Below, one piece after another: positions 52,335 through 61,492 of a stretch of DNA of 64,000 bases. The stretch spans positions 6,388-70,387 of the forward strand of contig JBEIGE010000018.1 of assembly GCA_040382055.1 (NCBI GenBank), given 5' to 3'. The translations under genes and the position numbers were made by a program. Every line of letters starts with the position of its first letter. Within the stretch, counting starts at the first letter, position 1. Source of the stretch: JBEIGE01 sp040382055. GTDB taxonomy: Bacteria > Pseudomonadota > Gammaproteobacteria > Burkholderiales > Burkholderiaceae_C. A model generated the notes under the pieces. That model worked only from the letters and a program-made list of their open reading frames with translations. It was not told the DNA's origin and made no database searches.

Positions 52335-54620
52335 GTGACGCTGGACGAGATTGAGGGTTCCATCCAGGGTCACCGGGATGGTCATGGGTTTGTTATCCGT
52401 GACGACGGACAAGCTGATATCTATTTGCCCCCCAATGAAATGCGGGCGGTCTTGCACAAAGACCGCGTCAAGGCACGGATAGTCCGCAGTGATCGCAAGG
52501 GCCGGCCTGAGGGACGAGTGGTTGAAATCACTGAGCGGCCCGCACAGCCCATCATCGGACGATTGCTCCACGAAAGTGGCGTGTGGCTCGTCGCTCCGGA
52601 AGACAAACGCTACGGGCAAGACATACTCATACCCAAGGGTGCAATAGGGTCAGCCAAGCCCGGCCAAGTGGTCGTGGTTGAACTGGTTGAGCCGCCCGCT
52701 TTATTCGGCCAACCGGTTGGCCGTGTAAAAGAAGTTCTTGGCGAGATGGATGACCCGGGAATGGAAATTGAGATTGCGGTGCGCAAATACAGCGTCCCCC
52801 ACGAGTTCTCCGAGGCCTGCATCGCACTCTCAAGGACCCTGCCAGACAAGGTTCTGGTTCCTGACAAACGCAACCGCATTGACTTGACCGACGTGCCCCT
52901 GGTCACGATTGATGGTGAAGATGCGCGCGACTTTGATGACGCCGTCTATTGCGAACCCTCGGTATCAGGACGCGGCAAGTCGGCGGTGAAAGGTTGGCGA
53001 TTGTTGGTCGCTATTGCTGATGTGAGTCATTATGTGGAAACCGGCTCTGCGATAGATATTGATGCCTATGAGCGGGCAACCAGTGTTTATTTCCCGCGCC
53101 GAGTCATTCCGATGTTGCCCGAGAAGCTTTCCAACGGTCTGTGTTCTCTCAACCCGGAGGTAGAGCGGCTTTGCATGGTTTGCGACATGTTTGTGAGCGA
53201 ACAGGGTGAGGTCAGTGCCTATCAGTTTTATCCGGCTGTCATGTGGAGCCATGCGCGCTTTACCTACACAGAAGTAGCTGCCATCTTGGCCAATACACAT
53301 GGACCTGAGGCCGCCAAACGAAAACAACGCGTTCCTGACCTGCTGCATTTGCATGAGGTTTACCGGGCTTTGTTGTCTGCACGGGCCAAGCGCGGTGCTG
53401 TGGATTTTGAAACCACCGAGACGCAAATCATTTGTGATGAAAATGGACGGATCGAAAAAATCGTGCCCCGCACAAGGACAGAGGCCCACCGCCTGATTGA
53501 GGAGGCTATGCTCGCTGCCAATGTTTGCAGTGCCGACTTTATTGGGCAAAGCAAACATGCAGGACTGTTCCGGGTGCATGAAGGCCCGACCCCCGAGAAA
53601 AAGGAGACTTTGCGCAGTTACCTCAAGGCTAGCGGTGTATCTCTGACGATCAGTGACGATCCTTCCCCGGGTGAGTTCCAGGCCATCGCACTGGCAACCA
53701 AGGACCGCCCCGATGCCCAGCAGATTCACTCAATGCTGCTGCGTTCGATGCAACAGGCGATCTACACACCGATTAACAGCGGTCACTTCGGTTTGGCTTT
53801 TGACGCCTATACGCACTTCACCAGCCCCATTCGTCGCTACCCGGACTTGTTGGTGCACCGCGTTATCAAGGCTATTCTCGCTAAGACCCGCTATCACCTG
53901 CCGGTTTTACCTACGCCGGGCGAAGCACATGCCAAGTTGTCTCGTCGTCTGGAGAAAAACCAGGCTGCACGCGCAAAAGATACGGGACAAAAGCCCAAAA
54001 AAGCCAGTGCCGAAGATTTGGCCTGGCAAGCAGCCGGCTTGCATTGCAGTGCCAATGAGCGGCGTGCTGACGAGGCCAGTCGTGACGTAGAGGCATGGCT
54101 CAAATGCAAGTACATGAAGGAGCATCTCGGCGAGGAGTACGGCGGCATGGTCTCTGCAGCTACCAGTTTTGGCATTTTTGTCACACTGGATGAGATGTAT
54201 GTTGAGGGGCTTGTACACATCACCGAACTTGGTGGTGAATACTTCCGATTTGATGAAACACGCCAGGAACTTCGTGGCGAGCGCACAGGCATTCGCTACG
54301 CGATTGGTTCGCGTGTGAGGGTTCAGGTGAGCAGGGTTGACCTGGATGGGCGTCGAATTGATTTTCGGCTGGTGAGGGATGGAGAAATCGCATTGATCCG
54401 AAGTCACAAAGACAAGGGTATGTTTGCAGATGAAGACATGCAAGACGGTCTGGAGAAATCAGCGCCCAATAGTTTTGCCAAACGCAATGGCCGCAGAGGG
54501 ACTTCAGAGTCTGTCCGTGCCCCCAAGTCGCCGATTCATGTGCTCAAAGATGTGGTTAAAAAAACCGTCAGGAAGGCCACCAACAAGAGCCGCGTTATCA
54601 AACCAAAACGTAGAACGTGA
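52335..54620 (+). CDS. rnr: Ribonuclease R
   Basis: Processive 3'-5' exoribonuclease that degrades structured RNA. 761 residues. Order: cold-shock domains (SIQGHRDGHGFVIRDDGQ near residue 9), RNB catalytic domain with VTIDGEDARDFDDAVYC near residue 190 (catalytic Asp cluster), the RNB end HFTSPIRRYPDLLVHRVIK near residue 497, S1 domain (SAATSFGIFVTLDEMYVEGLVHI near 610), and a basic tail rich in K and R. It lacks the N-terminal winged-helix segment of about 80 residues present in E. coli RNase R. The start is GTG 52335; upstream in-frame codons run into the tRNA-Leu gene. Confidence 0.93.
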   Translation: MTLDEIEGSIQGHRDGHGFVIRDDGQADIYLPPNEMRAVLHKDRVKARIVRSDRKGRPEGRVVEITERPAQPIIGRLLHESGVWLVAPEDKRYGQDILIPKGAIGSAKPGQVVVVELVEPPALFGQPVGRVKEVLGEMDDPGMEIEIAVRKYSVPHEFSEACIALSRTLPDKVLVPDKRNRIDLTDVPLVTIDGEDARDFDDAVYCEPSVSGRGKSAVKGWRLLVAIADVSHYVETGSAIDIDAYERATSVYFPRRVIPMLPEKLSNGLCSLNPEVERLCMVCDMFVSEQGEVSAYQFYPAVMWSHARFTYTEVAAILANTHGPEAAKRKQRVPDLLHLHEVYRALLSARAKRGAVDFETTETQIICDENGRIEKIVPRTRTEAHRLIEEAMLAANVCSADFIGQSKHAGLFRVHEGPTPEKKETLRSYLKASGVSLTISDDPSPGEFQAIALATKDRPDAQQIHSMLLRSMQQAIYTPINSGHFGLAFDAYTHFTSPIRRYPDLLVHRVIKAILAKTRYHLPVLPTPGEAHAKLSRRLEKNQAARAKDTGQKPKKASAEDLAWQAAGLHCSANERRADEASRDVEAWLKCKYMKEHLGEEYGGMVSAATSFGIFVTLDEMYVEGLVHITELGGEYFRFDETRQELRGERTGIRYAIGSRVRVQVSRVDLDGRRIDFRLVRDGEIALIRSHKDKGMFADEDMQDGLEKSAPNSFAKRNGRRGTSESVRAPKSPIHVLKDVVKKTVRKATNKSRVIKPKRRT

Positions 54621-54716
54621 ATTTATCCCGCGTCAGGTGAAAAGTGGCGTTGAGACTAACGCCCCTCGTTGAATCATCCCGGGTGGAATTGCCCTGTTAT
54701 TGGCTGAGCCAACAAT

Positions 54717-55694
54717 CTAATCTATTCGGATTCCTGCTTCTTTGACGACGCTTGCGTAGCGTCGAACATCGTTTGTCAGTGTGCGCTGAAAATCAGCCCT
54801 AGAACGAGGAACCGCCATTTGTCCGAGCCCTGATAACTTGGCTTTGATCTCGTCTTGGGCGAGTGCTCGATTGAGGCTTGAATTGAGGCGGTCAAGAATA
54901 GCGCCGGGCGTACCTGCCGGAACCAGAATGCCGAGATTGCTGGATATATCGACATCGGGTATGCCAGAGGCCAAGAGTCCAGGTATGCCTGTAAGCATGG
55001 GCGAGGGATTTGCGCTCAGAACAGACAATGCGCGTAAACGCCCCCCTGTGATATGCGGGACTGCACCCGTATCAGCTACCGTGAACTGCACATCATTGGC
55101 CAATAATGCTGTTAAAGCTGGCCCCACGCCCTTGTAGGGGATGTGTAAAAACTTTACACCCGCTGACCGCCCCATAAGTTCAGTGCTGAGGTGGGGAGCT
55201 GCTCCGTTACCGCTTGAAGAATAAGCCACAGTGCCTTGTTGAGCTCTTGCCGCTTGAATGAGGTCCTGCACCGTGCGGTAAGGCGAGGTGCTGTTAACAA
55301 CCAAAATGAAAGGCGACTCAGTCACAAACCCAACTGCCTCAAATGACTTGATGGGGTCGTATTGCAAGCTGGTGTAGAGGGCGGCAGCCGAGGCGTGGCT
55401 GATGGTTCCAGTGATATACAAAGTGTGACCGTCAGCGGGGGAGTTTGCAACTTGTGCTGCGGCAATCGTTGTTCCGGCACCAGGGCGGTTGTCGACAATG
55501 ACCGGTTGACCTAAATCGCTCGCAAGGCGTTCAGCTATTGTCCGGGCAGCAACATCCGTTGACCCGCCAGGTGGAAACGGAACAACCAAGCGAATGGATC
55601 GACTCGGGAATGTTGACTGGGCAAAGACTGGAATTGAGGCTGTGGTAACAAAACCAGCGGCGGTGACCAACAATAAACGGCGGTTTGAGTTCAT
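54717..55694 (-). CDS. Bug-type periplasmic solute receptor (TctC family)
   Basis: 325-residue tripartite tricarboxylate transporter receptor (Bug/TctC family), very common in Burkholderiales and Bordetella. Signal peptide up to FAQS (MNSNRRLLLVTAAGFVTTAS, then IPVFAQ). Family blocks: IRLVVPFPPGGSTDVAARTI near residue 34, VIVDNRPGAGTTIAAA near 66, HIPYKGVGPALTALL near 180, and a C-terminal helix region. No TctA or TctB membrane genes are nearby. It is 15 bp downstream of a DapA-like gene, so the receptor may bind the substrate of that enzyme. Confidence 0.9.
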   Translation of the reverse strand: MNSNRRLLLVTAAGFVTTASIPVFAQSTFPSRSIRLVVPFPPGGSTDVAARTIAERLASDLGQPVIVDNRPGAGTTIAAAQVANSPADGHTLYITGTISHASAAALYTSLQYDPIKSFEAVGFVTESPFILVVNSTSPYRTVQDLIQAARAQQGTVAYSSSGNGAAPHLSTELMGRSAGVKFLHIPYKGVGPALTALLANDVQFTVADTGAVPHITGGRLRALSVLSANPSPMLTGIPGLLASGIPDVDISSNLGILVPAGTPGAILDRLNSSLNRALAQDEIKAKLSGLGQMAVPRSRADFQRTLTNDVRRYASVVKEAGIRID

Positions 55695-55709
55695 GACAAG
55701 TTGCTCCTG

Positions 55710-56714
55710 TTAGAGGATCTGTTCAGATTGACTTCTCACGACCTCCATGCCGGCCGCAGATATCAGCCTGGAAAGTGTGAGAATTTCTTCAGGACGAGGA
55801 CGTGGCATTGGCGCTCTCATGGCAGGTGAATCGATCAAGCCGCGCAGCCAAGTCGCGACTTTGTATCGTACATGCAACCGGCCTGGTTCAGCATAGACGT
55901 ATTCATGGAGTCTGGCCATTCCACCGTTCCAAATTTTCCTCGCGGCTTGAAGATCAAGTCGGTTGAAGGCTTCTATGTGTTCCAGCATTGGCTCCATGGC
56001 GTAGTTAAATGAGCCGCTGATGGCACCGTCGAATTGCCAACCTGATGCGAGGTAGTCGTGAAAAAGGTGAGCGCTTGAAGGCATCACTGCAACCTTGGGG
56101 AGATGTTCACGCAAAGCACGTCCGATGACGCGAGCACCTTGTGGTGAATAGGTCATTTTCCAGCCTATCATGTTAGGCACCGCACGACAAACCGCGAGAG
56201 TGGACTCCAGCGGTAATCCCAGTCCCCACTGAGGTGTGGAGTTGGAAATTGGATGTGCAAACATTGGAAGATCAACCGCTGCTTGCTGCAACAAAATCTG
56301 ATCAATCCAAACCTCCGGATATCTCGCAGCGTCCCATGCAACCGAGACATCCATAGAGCCAGCGGGTGGGATAACGAATAATCCATCCACGCCAAATTCA
56401 CTGGCGTCTTGAGCGGCTTGAACTGCATCTTTGGTTGTCCATCCAAAGGTGCCCGCCAATACGGGTAAACGGCCACCAGCCTCTTCCATCACAATTTCTA
56501 AAATGCGACGCTTCTCTGCACGGCTAAGGTAAGCAACCTCACCCGCTTCCGGGTTGGCGATCAGTCCTCCCACCTGAGAAAAACGATGTTCTGCAAAGTA
56601 CCTAACCAGTTTACGCAAGCCGGGCTCATCAATTTCATCATCTTTGAGTGGTAGCACCAAGGCGGTATAAAGTCTGTGAGACAGTGTCTTCTGTTCGATG
56701 TCAGTTAGTTTCAT
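55710..56714 (-). CDS. Dihydrodipicolinate synthase (DapA)-family protein, atypical
   Basis: 334-residue TIM barrel of the DHDPS/N-acetylneuraminate lyase family. The Schiff-base lysine is in MIGWKMTYSPQGA near residue 172, and the family GxxGE loop reads NPEAGE (near residue 51) rather than the usual TGE. The YNxP block that carries the catalytic tyrosine reads FAHPISN here (near residue 136), so the tyrosine is absent. It therefore is unlikely to be DapA itself; members near Bug receptors are usually catabolic aldolases or lyases of unknown substrate. Operon with the TctC-type receptor downstream. Confidence 0.82.
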   Translation of the reverse strand: MKLTDIEQKTLSHRLYTALVLPLKDDEIDEPGLRKLVRYFAEHRFSQVGGLIANPEAGEVAYLSRAEKRRILEIVMEEAGGRLPVLAGTFGWTTKDAVQAAQDASEFGVDGLFVIPPAGSMDVSVAWDAARYPEVWIDQILLQQAAVDLPMFAHPISNSTPQWGLGLPLESTLAVCRAVPNMIGWKMTYSPQGARVIGRALREHLPKVAVMPSSAHLFHDYLASGWQFDGAISGSFNYAMEPMLEHIEAFNRLDLQAARKIWNGGMARLHEYVYAEPGRLHVRYKVATWLRGLIDSPAMRAPMPRPRPEEILTLSRLISAAGMEVVRSQSEQIL

Positions 56715-56862
56715 AAATCAGCCCGTTTTGGTGGTGAGTTTTCAGTAACAGAAATTGCCGTGAAATGCATGGTGCGAATTCCATTGATCCGAGAGGCACA
56801 AATCTTAGTCGCTTCGTGCTTTATTCGGTTAGTGGTGCCCAAGCGTCGCTAGTTAATGTTTC

Positions 56863-58356
56863 TTACCTCGCTGTAGCCTGGCGCACTGCGTGTTCCCAGC
56901 GCTGCATCTTTTCATGGGCTTGGGCTGGGCTGATGCGCGGCTCAAAGCGGCGCTCGGCTTTCCAGAGTTCGCCCAAGGCTGCCGTGCTGGGGTACAGGCC
57001 GCAAGACAGACCAGCCAGATAGGCGGCTCCCAGGGCAGTGGTTTCTGTTACTACCGGTCGCACCACGGTTATACCCAGTAAATCGGCCTGGAATTGCATC
57101 AGCAAGTCGTTGATGCAGGCTCCGCCGTCCACGCGCAGCTCGGTCACCGCTGCTGCTCCTTCCTGTTGCGCGTCGCGCGCCATGGCTTGCAAAAGGGCCG
57201 CGCTTTGAAAAGCGATGCTCTCCAGCGCCGCACGCGCAATGTGAGCTGTTGTGCTGCCGCGTGTCAGGCCGGTGATGGTGCCGCGCGCCTCGGGGTTCCA
57301 GTAGGGTGCGCCCAGGCCAGTAAAGGCAGGCACCAGCATGACGCCAAGGCTGTCGGGCACAGTCTGCGCCAGTGCTTGCACTTCAGCGCTGCTGCGGATG
57401 GCACCCAGGCCGTCACGCAGCCATTGCACGACAGCACCGCCAGCAAATACGCTGCCTTCGATTGCAAACTCGGGCTTGGCGCTGACTTGCGCAGCGCTGG
57501 TGGTGATCAGGCCGTTTGTGGATGTCTGAAAGTTCTCTCCGGTGTGCATCAGCATGAAGCAGCCGGTGCCATAGGTATTTTTGGCCATGCCCGCGCTAAA
57601 GCAGGCTTGGCCAAAAAGCGCGCTTTGCTGGTCACCGGCTACCCCGCCTATGGTCACGGCATGGCCAAGCAGCGTTGGTACCACCTCGCCAAAATGAGCA
57701 GCCGAAGGCAGCACACGCGGCATCATCGCGGGGGCTATGTCCATGGCCTGCAGAAGTTCGGTGTCCCAAGTGTTGGTGTGCACGTTAAACAGCATGGTGC
57801 GTGAAGCGTTGCTCACGTCGGTTGCGTGCACCTGCCCGCCCGTGAGCTGCCAGATAAGCCAACTGTCTACGGTGCCAAAAGCCAGCTCGCCATTGGCCGC
57901 CTGTGCGCGTGCGCCGGGTACGTGGTCCAAAATCCACTGCAACTTGGTGCCAGAAAAATACGCATCTACCAGCAGACCGGTTTTTTGCCGGATGGTGGGT
58001 GCCAGGCCTCGCTCGCGAAGGGCCACGCAGGTCGGTTCGGCGCGTCGGTCTTGCCAGACGATGGCTTTATGGATCGGCTGGCCTGTAGCGCGGTTCCAGA
58101 CCACAGTGGTTTCCCGCTGGTTGGTAATGCCCACGGCGCGCACCTGTTTCGCGCTGATTCCAGCCTTAAGCAGTGCCTCCCGGGCGGTGGCTAGCTGGGT
58201 GCGCCAGATGTCCAGCGGGTCGTGTTCCACCCAGCCGGGCTGCGGGTAGATCTGGGTGATCTCTTGTTGGGCCATGGCAACAACGACCCCATCGGCGTCA
58301 AAAACGATGCTTCGGGAGCTTGTGGTGCCCTGATCAAGGGCTAGCAGGTAGGTCAT
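56863..58356 (-). CDS. glpK: Glycerol kinase
   Basis: Phosphorylates glycerol to sn-glycerol 3-phosphate, the entry to glycerol metabolism. 497 residues, full FGGY kinase. N-domain: LALDQGTTSSRSIVFDADG at residues 5-23, AVGITNQRETTVVWNR near 75, WILDHVPGARAQA near 137. C-domain: GGVAGDQQSALFGQACFS near 240, and LRVDGGACINDLLMQFQAD near 405. Downstream of glpR on the same strand, at a glycerol uptake locus. Confidence 0.97.
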   Translation of the reverse strand: MTYLLALDQGTTSSRSIVFDADGVVVAMAQQEITQIYPQPGWVEHDPLDIWRTQLATAREALLKAGISAKQVRAVGITNQRETTVVWNRATGQPIHKAIVWQDRRAEPTCVALRERGLAPTIRQKTGLLVDAYFSGTKLQWILDHVPGARAQAANGELAFGTVDSWLIWQLTGGQVHATDVSNASRTMLFNVHTNTWDTELLQAMDIAPAMMPRVLPSAAHFGEVVPTLLGHAVTIGGVAGDQQSALFGQACFSAGMAKNTYGTGCFMLMHTGENFQTSTNGLITTSAAQVSAKPEFAIEGSVFAGGAVVQWLRDGLGAIRSSAEVQALAQTVPDSLGVMLVPAFTGLGAPYWNPEARGTITGLTRGSTTAHIARAALESIAFQSAALLQAMARDAQQEGAAAVTELRVDGGACINDLLMQFQADLLGITVVRPVVTETTALGAAYLAGLSCGLYPSTAALGELWKAERRFEPRISPAQAHEKMQRWEHAVRQATAR

Positions 58357-58398
58357 GGATGGATGAAGTGCAGAGTTATAGAGTAGCGACGGCTGGCC

Positions 58399-59160
58399 TT
58401 ATGCAAGTTCAAACCGAACCTGGGCTTGCGCCATGAGTTCCATAAACGGGTCAGGCGGTACGGCGTCAGAAAAGAGGCGGTCAACTTGCGATAGCTGTGC
58501 CACCTCGACCATGGCCGGGCGGTTGAACTTGCTGCTGTCAGCGGCCACCCACACCTCTCGGGCGTGGGAAATAATGGTTTGCGAGACTTTGACTTCGCGG
58601 TAGTCAAAGTCTCGCAGCGAACCGTCTGATTCAATGGCCGATATGCCAATGAGCGCAATGTCGACCTTGAACTGACGGATAAAGTCCACCGCCGCTTCGC
58701 CCACAATGCCCTGGTCGCGCCCGCGCACCACACCGCCAACCACGATCACTTCGCAGTTCGGGTTGGCGCTCAGAATCGCGGCAACGTTCAAGTTGTTGGT
58801 GATCACGCGCAGGCCGGTATGCTGCATCAGGGCTCGGGCGATAGCTTCGGTGGTGGTGCCAATGTTCAGTATGAGCGAGCAGCCATGGGGCAGGGCGGCG
58901 GCCACGGCGCGTGCAATACGAGCTTTGCCCTCGACGTGCATCACCTCGCGCTGCGGATAGGCCATGTTCTCCACCGTAGAGCCCGGTACGCGCACACCGC
59001 CATGAAAGCGCGTCAGCAGTCCTTCGTCGGCCAGGCGCTGCACGTCACGACGCACCGTTTGTAGCGTCACACCCAACTGGTCCGCCAGTTCTTCAACGGT
59101 CACCGATCCAGTGGCTCGCACGACCTTAAGAAGTTTGATTTGGCGAGGATTGGGGTTCAT
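58399..59160 (-). CDS. glpR: DeoR-family repressor of the glycerol locus (GlpR-like)
   Basis: 253-residue DeoR-type regulator. N-terminal helix-turn-helix: VTVEELADQLGVTLQTVRRDVQRLADEGLLTRFHGG (blocks VTVEELADQLGV, TLQTVRRDVQRL). The C-terminal sugar-phosphate sensor domain has LILNIGTTTEAIARAL near residue 96 and SNKFNR-like DSSKFNRPAMVEVA near 210. Expected effector is glycerol 3-phosphate by analogy with GlpR. It lies upstream of glpK and opposite glpS, with 164 bp between that hold repeated CGAA motifs. Confidence 0.88.
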   Translation of the reverse strand: MNPNPRQIKLLKVVRATGSVTVEELADQLGVTLQTVRRDVQRLADEGLLTRFHGGVRVPGSTVENMAYPQREVMHVEGKARIARAVAAALPHGCSLILNIGTTTEAIARALMQHTGLRVITNNLNVAAILSANPNCEVIVVGGVVRGRDQGIVGEAAVDFIRQFKVDIALIGISAIESDGSLRDFDYREVKVSQTIISHAREVWVAADSSKFNRPAMVEVAQLSQVDRLFSDAVPPDPFMELMAQAQVRFELA

Positions 59161-59206
59161 GGTGAATTGTTACTCAATGCTCAAAACGCTTCCCTCGACT
59201 CTAATT

Positions 59207-59282
59207 CGAACTAAAAGGAATAATTTCAGGGTAAACACCTAGCTTAAACGAATGATAGCGAACAATAATTCTCATAAGCGAA
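59207..59282. promoter_or_regulatory. Possible GlpR operator: phased CGAA repeats
   Basis: In the divergent glpR-glpS gap the tetramer CGAA occurs in direct orientation at 59207, 59249, 59259 and 59279. The last three are separated by exactly 10 and 20 bp, i.e. full helical turns, on one face of the DNA. DeoR-family repressors are known to bind repeats containing TTCG/CGAA-like cores, so this is a candidate operator for the divergent promoters. Confidence 0.45.
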
Positions 59283-59324
59283 TAAGTAGTGCGCCAAATG
59301 GGTGCAACAAGCAAAAGGTTTGAG

Positions 59325-60404
59325 ATGGCGTTACGGCTTGAAGGTGTGAGCAAAAAAGTGGGTGCGCAGCAGTGGCTCTATGACCTGGATCTGGATGTTT
59401 GTCCAAGCGCCGTCACGGTGCTGCTGGGTGCGACCCAGGCGGGCAAAACCAGCCTGATGCGTGTCATGGCCGGCCTGGACTTACCCACCAGCGGCCGTGT
59501 GCTGGTAGAGGGAGTCAACGTGGTGGGTGTACCTGTGCGCGAACGCAATGTGGCCATGGTTTACCAGCAGTTCATCAATTACCCATCCATGACGGTGTTT
59601 GACAACATAGCCTCGCCGCTCAAGTTGCGTGGTCATACAAACGTAGCTCAGCGCGTCACTGCCTTGGCAGAAAAACTCCACATCGAGATGTTTCTCGACC
59701 GCTACCCCTCGGAACTCTCGGGTGGTCAGCAGCAGCGTGTGGCACTGGCCCGCGCATTGGTCAAAGGCGCACCGCTCATGTTCCTCGACGAGCCGCTTGT
59801 CAATCTGGACTACAAACTGCGAGAAGAACTGCGCGACGAGCTGACCGCCCTATTTGCCACAGGAGACTCCACCGTGATTTACGCCACGACCGAACCTGGC
59901 GAGGCACTTTTGCTGGGCGGGTATACCGCTGTAATGGACGCGGGAGAACTGCTGCAGTACGGACCTTCCTCGGAGGTGTTTTACGCACCGTGCTCGATTC
60001 GGGTGGCCAGAGCTTTCAGCGACCCGCCCATGAACCTGCTGCGTGCGCAACGAACGTCAAGCGGCGTGCAACTCGATCACGGTCCGCACCTTGACTTGAT
60101 GCTTCCTGGCGATGTCCAAAGTCCCGGCACCCTGACCATCGGGATGCGTGCCAGCGTCTTACGCACCCTGGCCCAGCCAGGCGATGTGGCCTTGCCCGGA
60201 AAAGTGGAGTTGGCGGAAATTTCTGGTAGCGACACTTTTGTGCATTTTCAGACTGCATTAGGCGAACTGGTAGCACAACTCACAGGCGTTCACCATTTTG
60301 ATCTAGGTGCTTCAACGACCTTTTATTTCAACCCCTCACAGGTCTATGCATTTGACGCTCAGGGCCTGTTGCTGCAAGCGCCGATGCGTGCCAAAGGCTG
60401 TTGA
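59325..60404 (+). CDS. glpS: Glycerol ABC transporter ATPase GlpS
   Basis: First ATPase subunit of the GlpSTPQV-type ABC importer for glycerol described in Rhizobium. 359 residues. Walker A reads GATQAGKTS (near residue 32), signature LSGGQQQRVALARAL near 129, Walker B PLMFLDEPLVNLD near 150, and the C-terminal TOBE-like domain follows. The H-loop position reads YATTEPGEA, where a histidine is usual. ATG 59325 is preferred over GTG 59289 and ATG 59298 because AAAAGG lies upstream of it. First gene of a plus-strand operon. Confidence 0.87.
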   Translation: MALRLEGVSKKVGAQQWLYDLDLDVCPSAVTVLLGATQAGKTSLMRVMAGLDLPTSGRVLVEGVNVVGVPVRERNVAMVYQQFINYPSMTVFDNIASPLKLRGHTNVAQRVTALAEKLHIEMFLDRYPSELSGGQQQRVALARALVKGAPLMFLDEPLVNLDYKLREELRDELTALFATGDSTVIYATTEPGEALLLGGYTAVMDAGELLQYGPSSEVFYAPCSIRVARAFSDPPMNLLRAQRTSSGVQLDHGPHLDLMLPGDVQSPGTLTIGMRASVLRTLAQPGDVALPGKVELAEISGSDTFVHFQTALGELVAQLTGVHHFDLGASTTFYFNPSQVYAFDAQGLLLQAPMRAKGC

Positions 60405-60405
60405 T

Positions 60406-61482
60406 ATGGCGCGCATCGAACTCGACTTGGCCCACGCATATCGGCCCCGCCCCAAGCAGGACAGCGACTACGCCTTGCTACCCCTTCAAATGACGTTTGA
60501 AGACGGCGGCGCCTACGCGCTATTGGGGCCGTCTGGATGTGGCAAAACCACCTTACTCAACATCATGTCCGGGCTGGTGATGCCTTCACAAGGTGGCGTT
60601 AAGTTTGACGGGAAAGACGTCACTCAGTACAGCCCACAACAGCGCAATATTGCTCAGGTATTCCAATTTCCGGTGATTTACGACACCATGACGGTAGCTG
60701 AGAACCTGGCCTTTCCTTTGCGCAATCGCAAGATGCCGGCTGCAAAGATCAAGGAGCGTGTGGGTGTGATTGCTGAAATGCTGGACATGAGTGGTCAGCT
60801 CAACCAGCGCGCCTCCAACCTGACAGCAGATGCCAAGCAAAAAATCTCGCTGGGCCGTGGCCTCGTGCGCCCCGACGTGTCAGCGGTGCTGTTTGATGAG
60901 CCGCTCACAGTGATCGACCCTCATCTCAAATGGCAACTTCGCCGAAAACTCAAGCAGATAAAACAGGAGCTCAATCTCACTCTGATCTATGTGACGCATG
61001 ACCAGGTCGAAGCCCTGACTTTTGCGGAACAGGTGGTGGTGATGACGCGTGGGCGCGCGGTGCAAGTGGGCAGCGCGGCTGACCTGTTCGAGCGCCCTAG
61101 CCACACCTTTGTGGGCCACTTCATAGGCTCGCCGGGTATGAACTTTTTGGCCGGACGAAGCAATGGGACAGCCTTTGAGATGGCTGGTGCCAGCCTGCCC
61201 CTGCTTGCAGGCGTCGAACTGCCTAGCGGCGACTACAAGCTTGGCGTTCGACCAGAATACGTGAGGCTAGTCAGTGCACAAGCACCAGGCGCGTTACCCA
61301 TGGAGGTGCGCCAGGTGCAAGAGGTGGGCACCCATGTCATTCTGAGTGCAGCGCACAACGGCGTTCTGGTCAAAGCGCGCCTTCCGCCCCATACCACGCA
61401 ACTCAAACTGGGCGACACGGCGTGGCTGCAGGTGATGGGGTCCCATCCCTGCTTCTATAAAAACGAAGAGATCGTGGCGTGA
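60406..61482 (+). CDS. glpT: Glycerol ABC transporter ATPase GlpT
   Basis: Second ATPase subunit, 358 residues. Walker A GPSGCGKTTLLN near residue 42 is canonical. The ABC signature is degenerate: LTADAKQKISLGRGLVRP in place of LSGGQ, near residue 129; the glutamate of Walker B is kept (AVLFDEPLTVIDP near 155) and the H-loop histidine is present (YVTHDQVEAL near 195). Such unequal ATPase pairs are typical of GlpS/GlpT. One base separates it from glpS; ATG 60406 is used because upstream codons lie inside glpS. Confidence 0.87.
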   Translation: MARIELDLAHAYRPRPKQDSDYALLPLQMTFEDGGAYALLGPSGCGKTTLLNIMSGLVMPSQGGVKFDGKDVTQYSPQQRNIAQVFQFPVIYDTMTVAENLAFPLRNRKMPAAKIKERVGVIAEMLDMSGQLNQRASNLTADAKQKISLGRGLVRPDVSAVLFDEPLTVIDPHLKWQLRRKLKQIKQELNLTLIYVTHDQVEALTFAEQVVVMTRGRAVQVGSAADLFERPSHTFVGHFIGSPGMNFLAGRSNGTAFEMAGASLPLLAGVELPSGDYKLGVRPEYVRLVSAQAPGALPMEVRQVQEVGTHVILSAAHNGVLVKARLPPHTTQLKLGDTAWLQVMGSHPCFYKNEEIVA

Positions 61483-61492
61483 GGGACAAACA

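Noticed and set aside
54646..54663. GGCGTT/AACGCC hairpin after rnr as a terminator
   Set aside because: Only six base pairs and no T run follow, so support is too weak.
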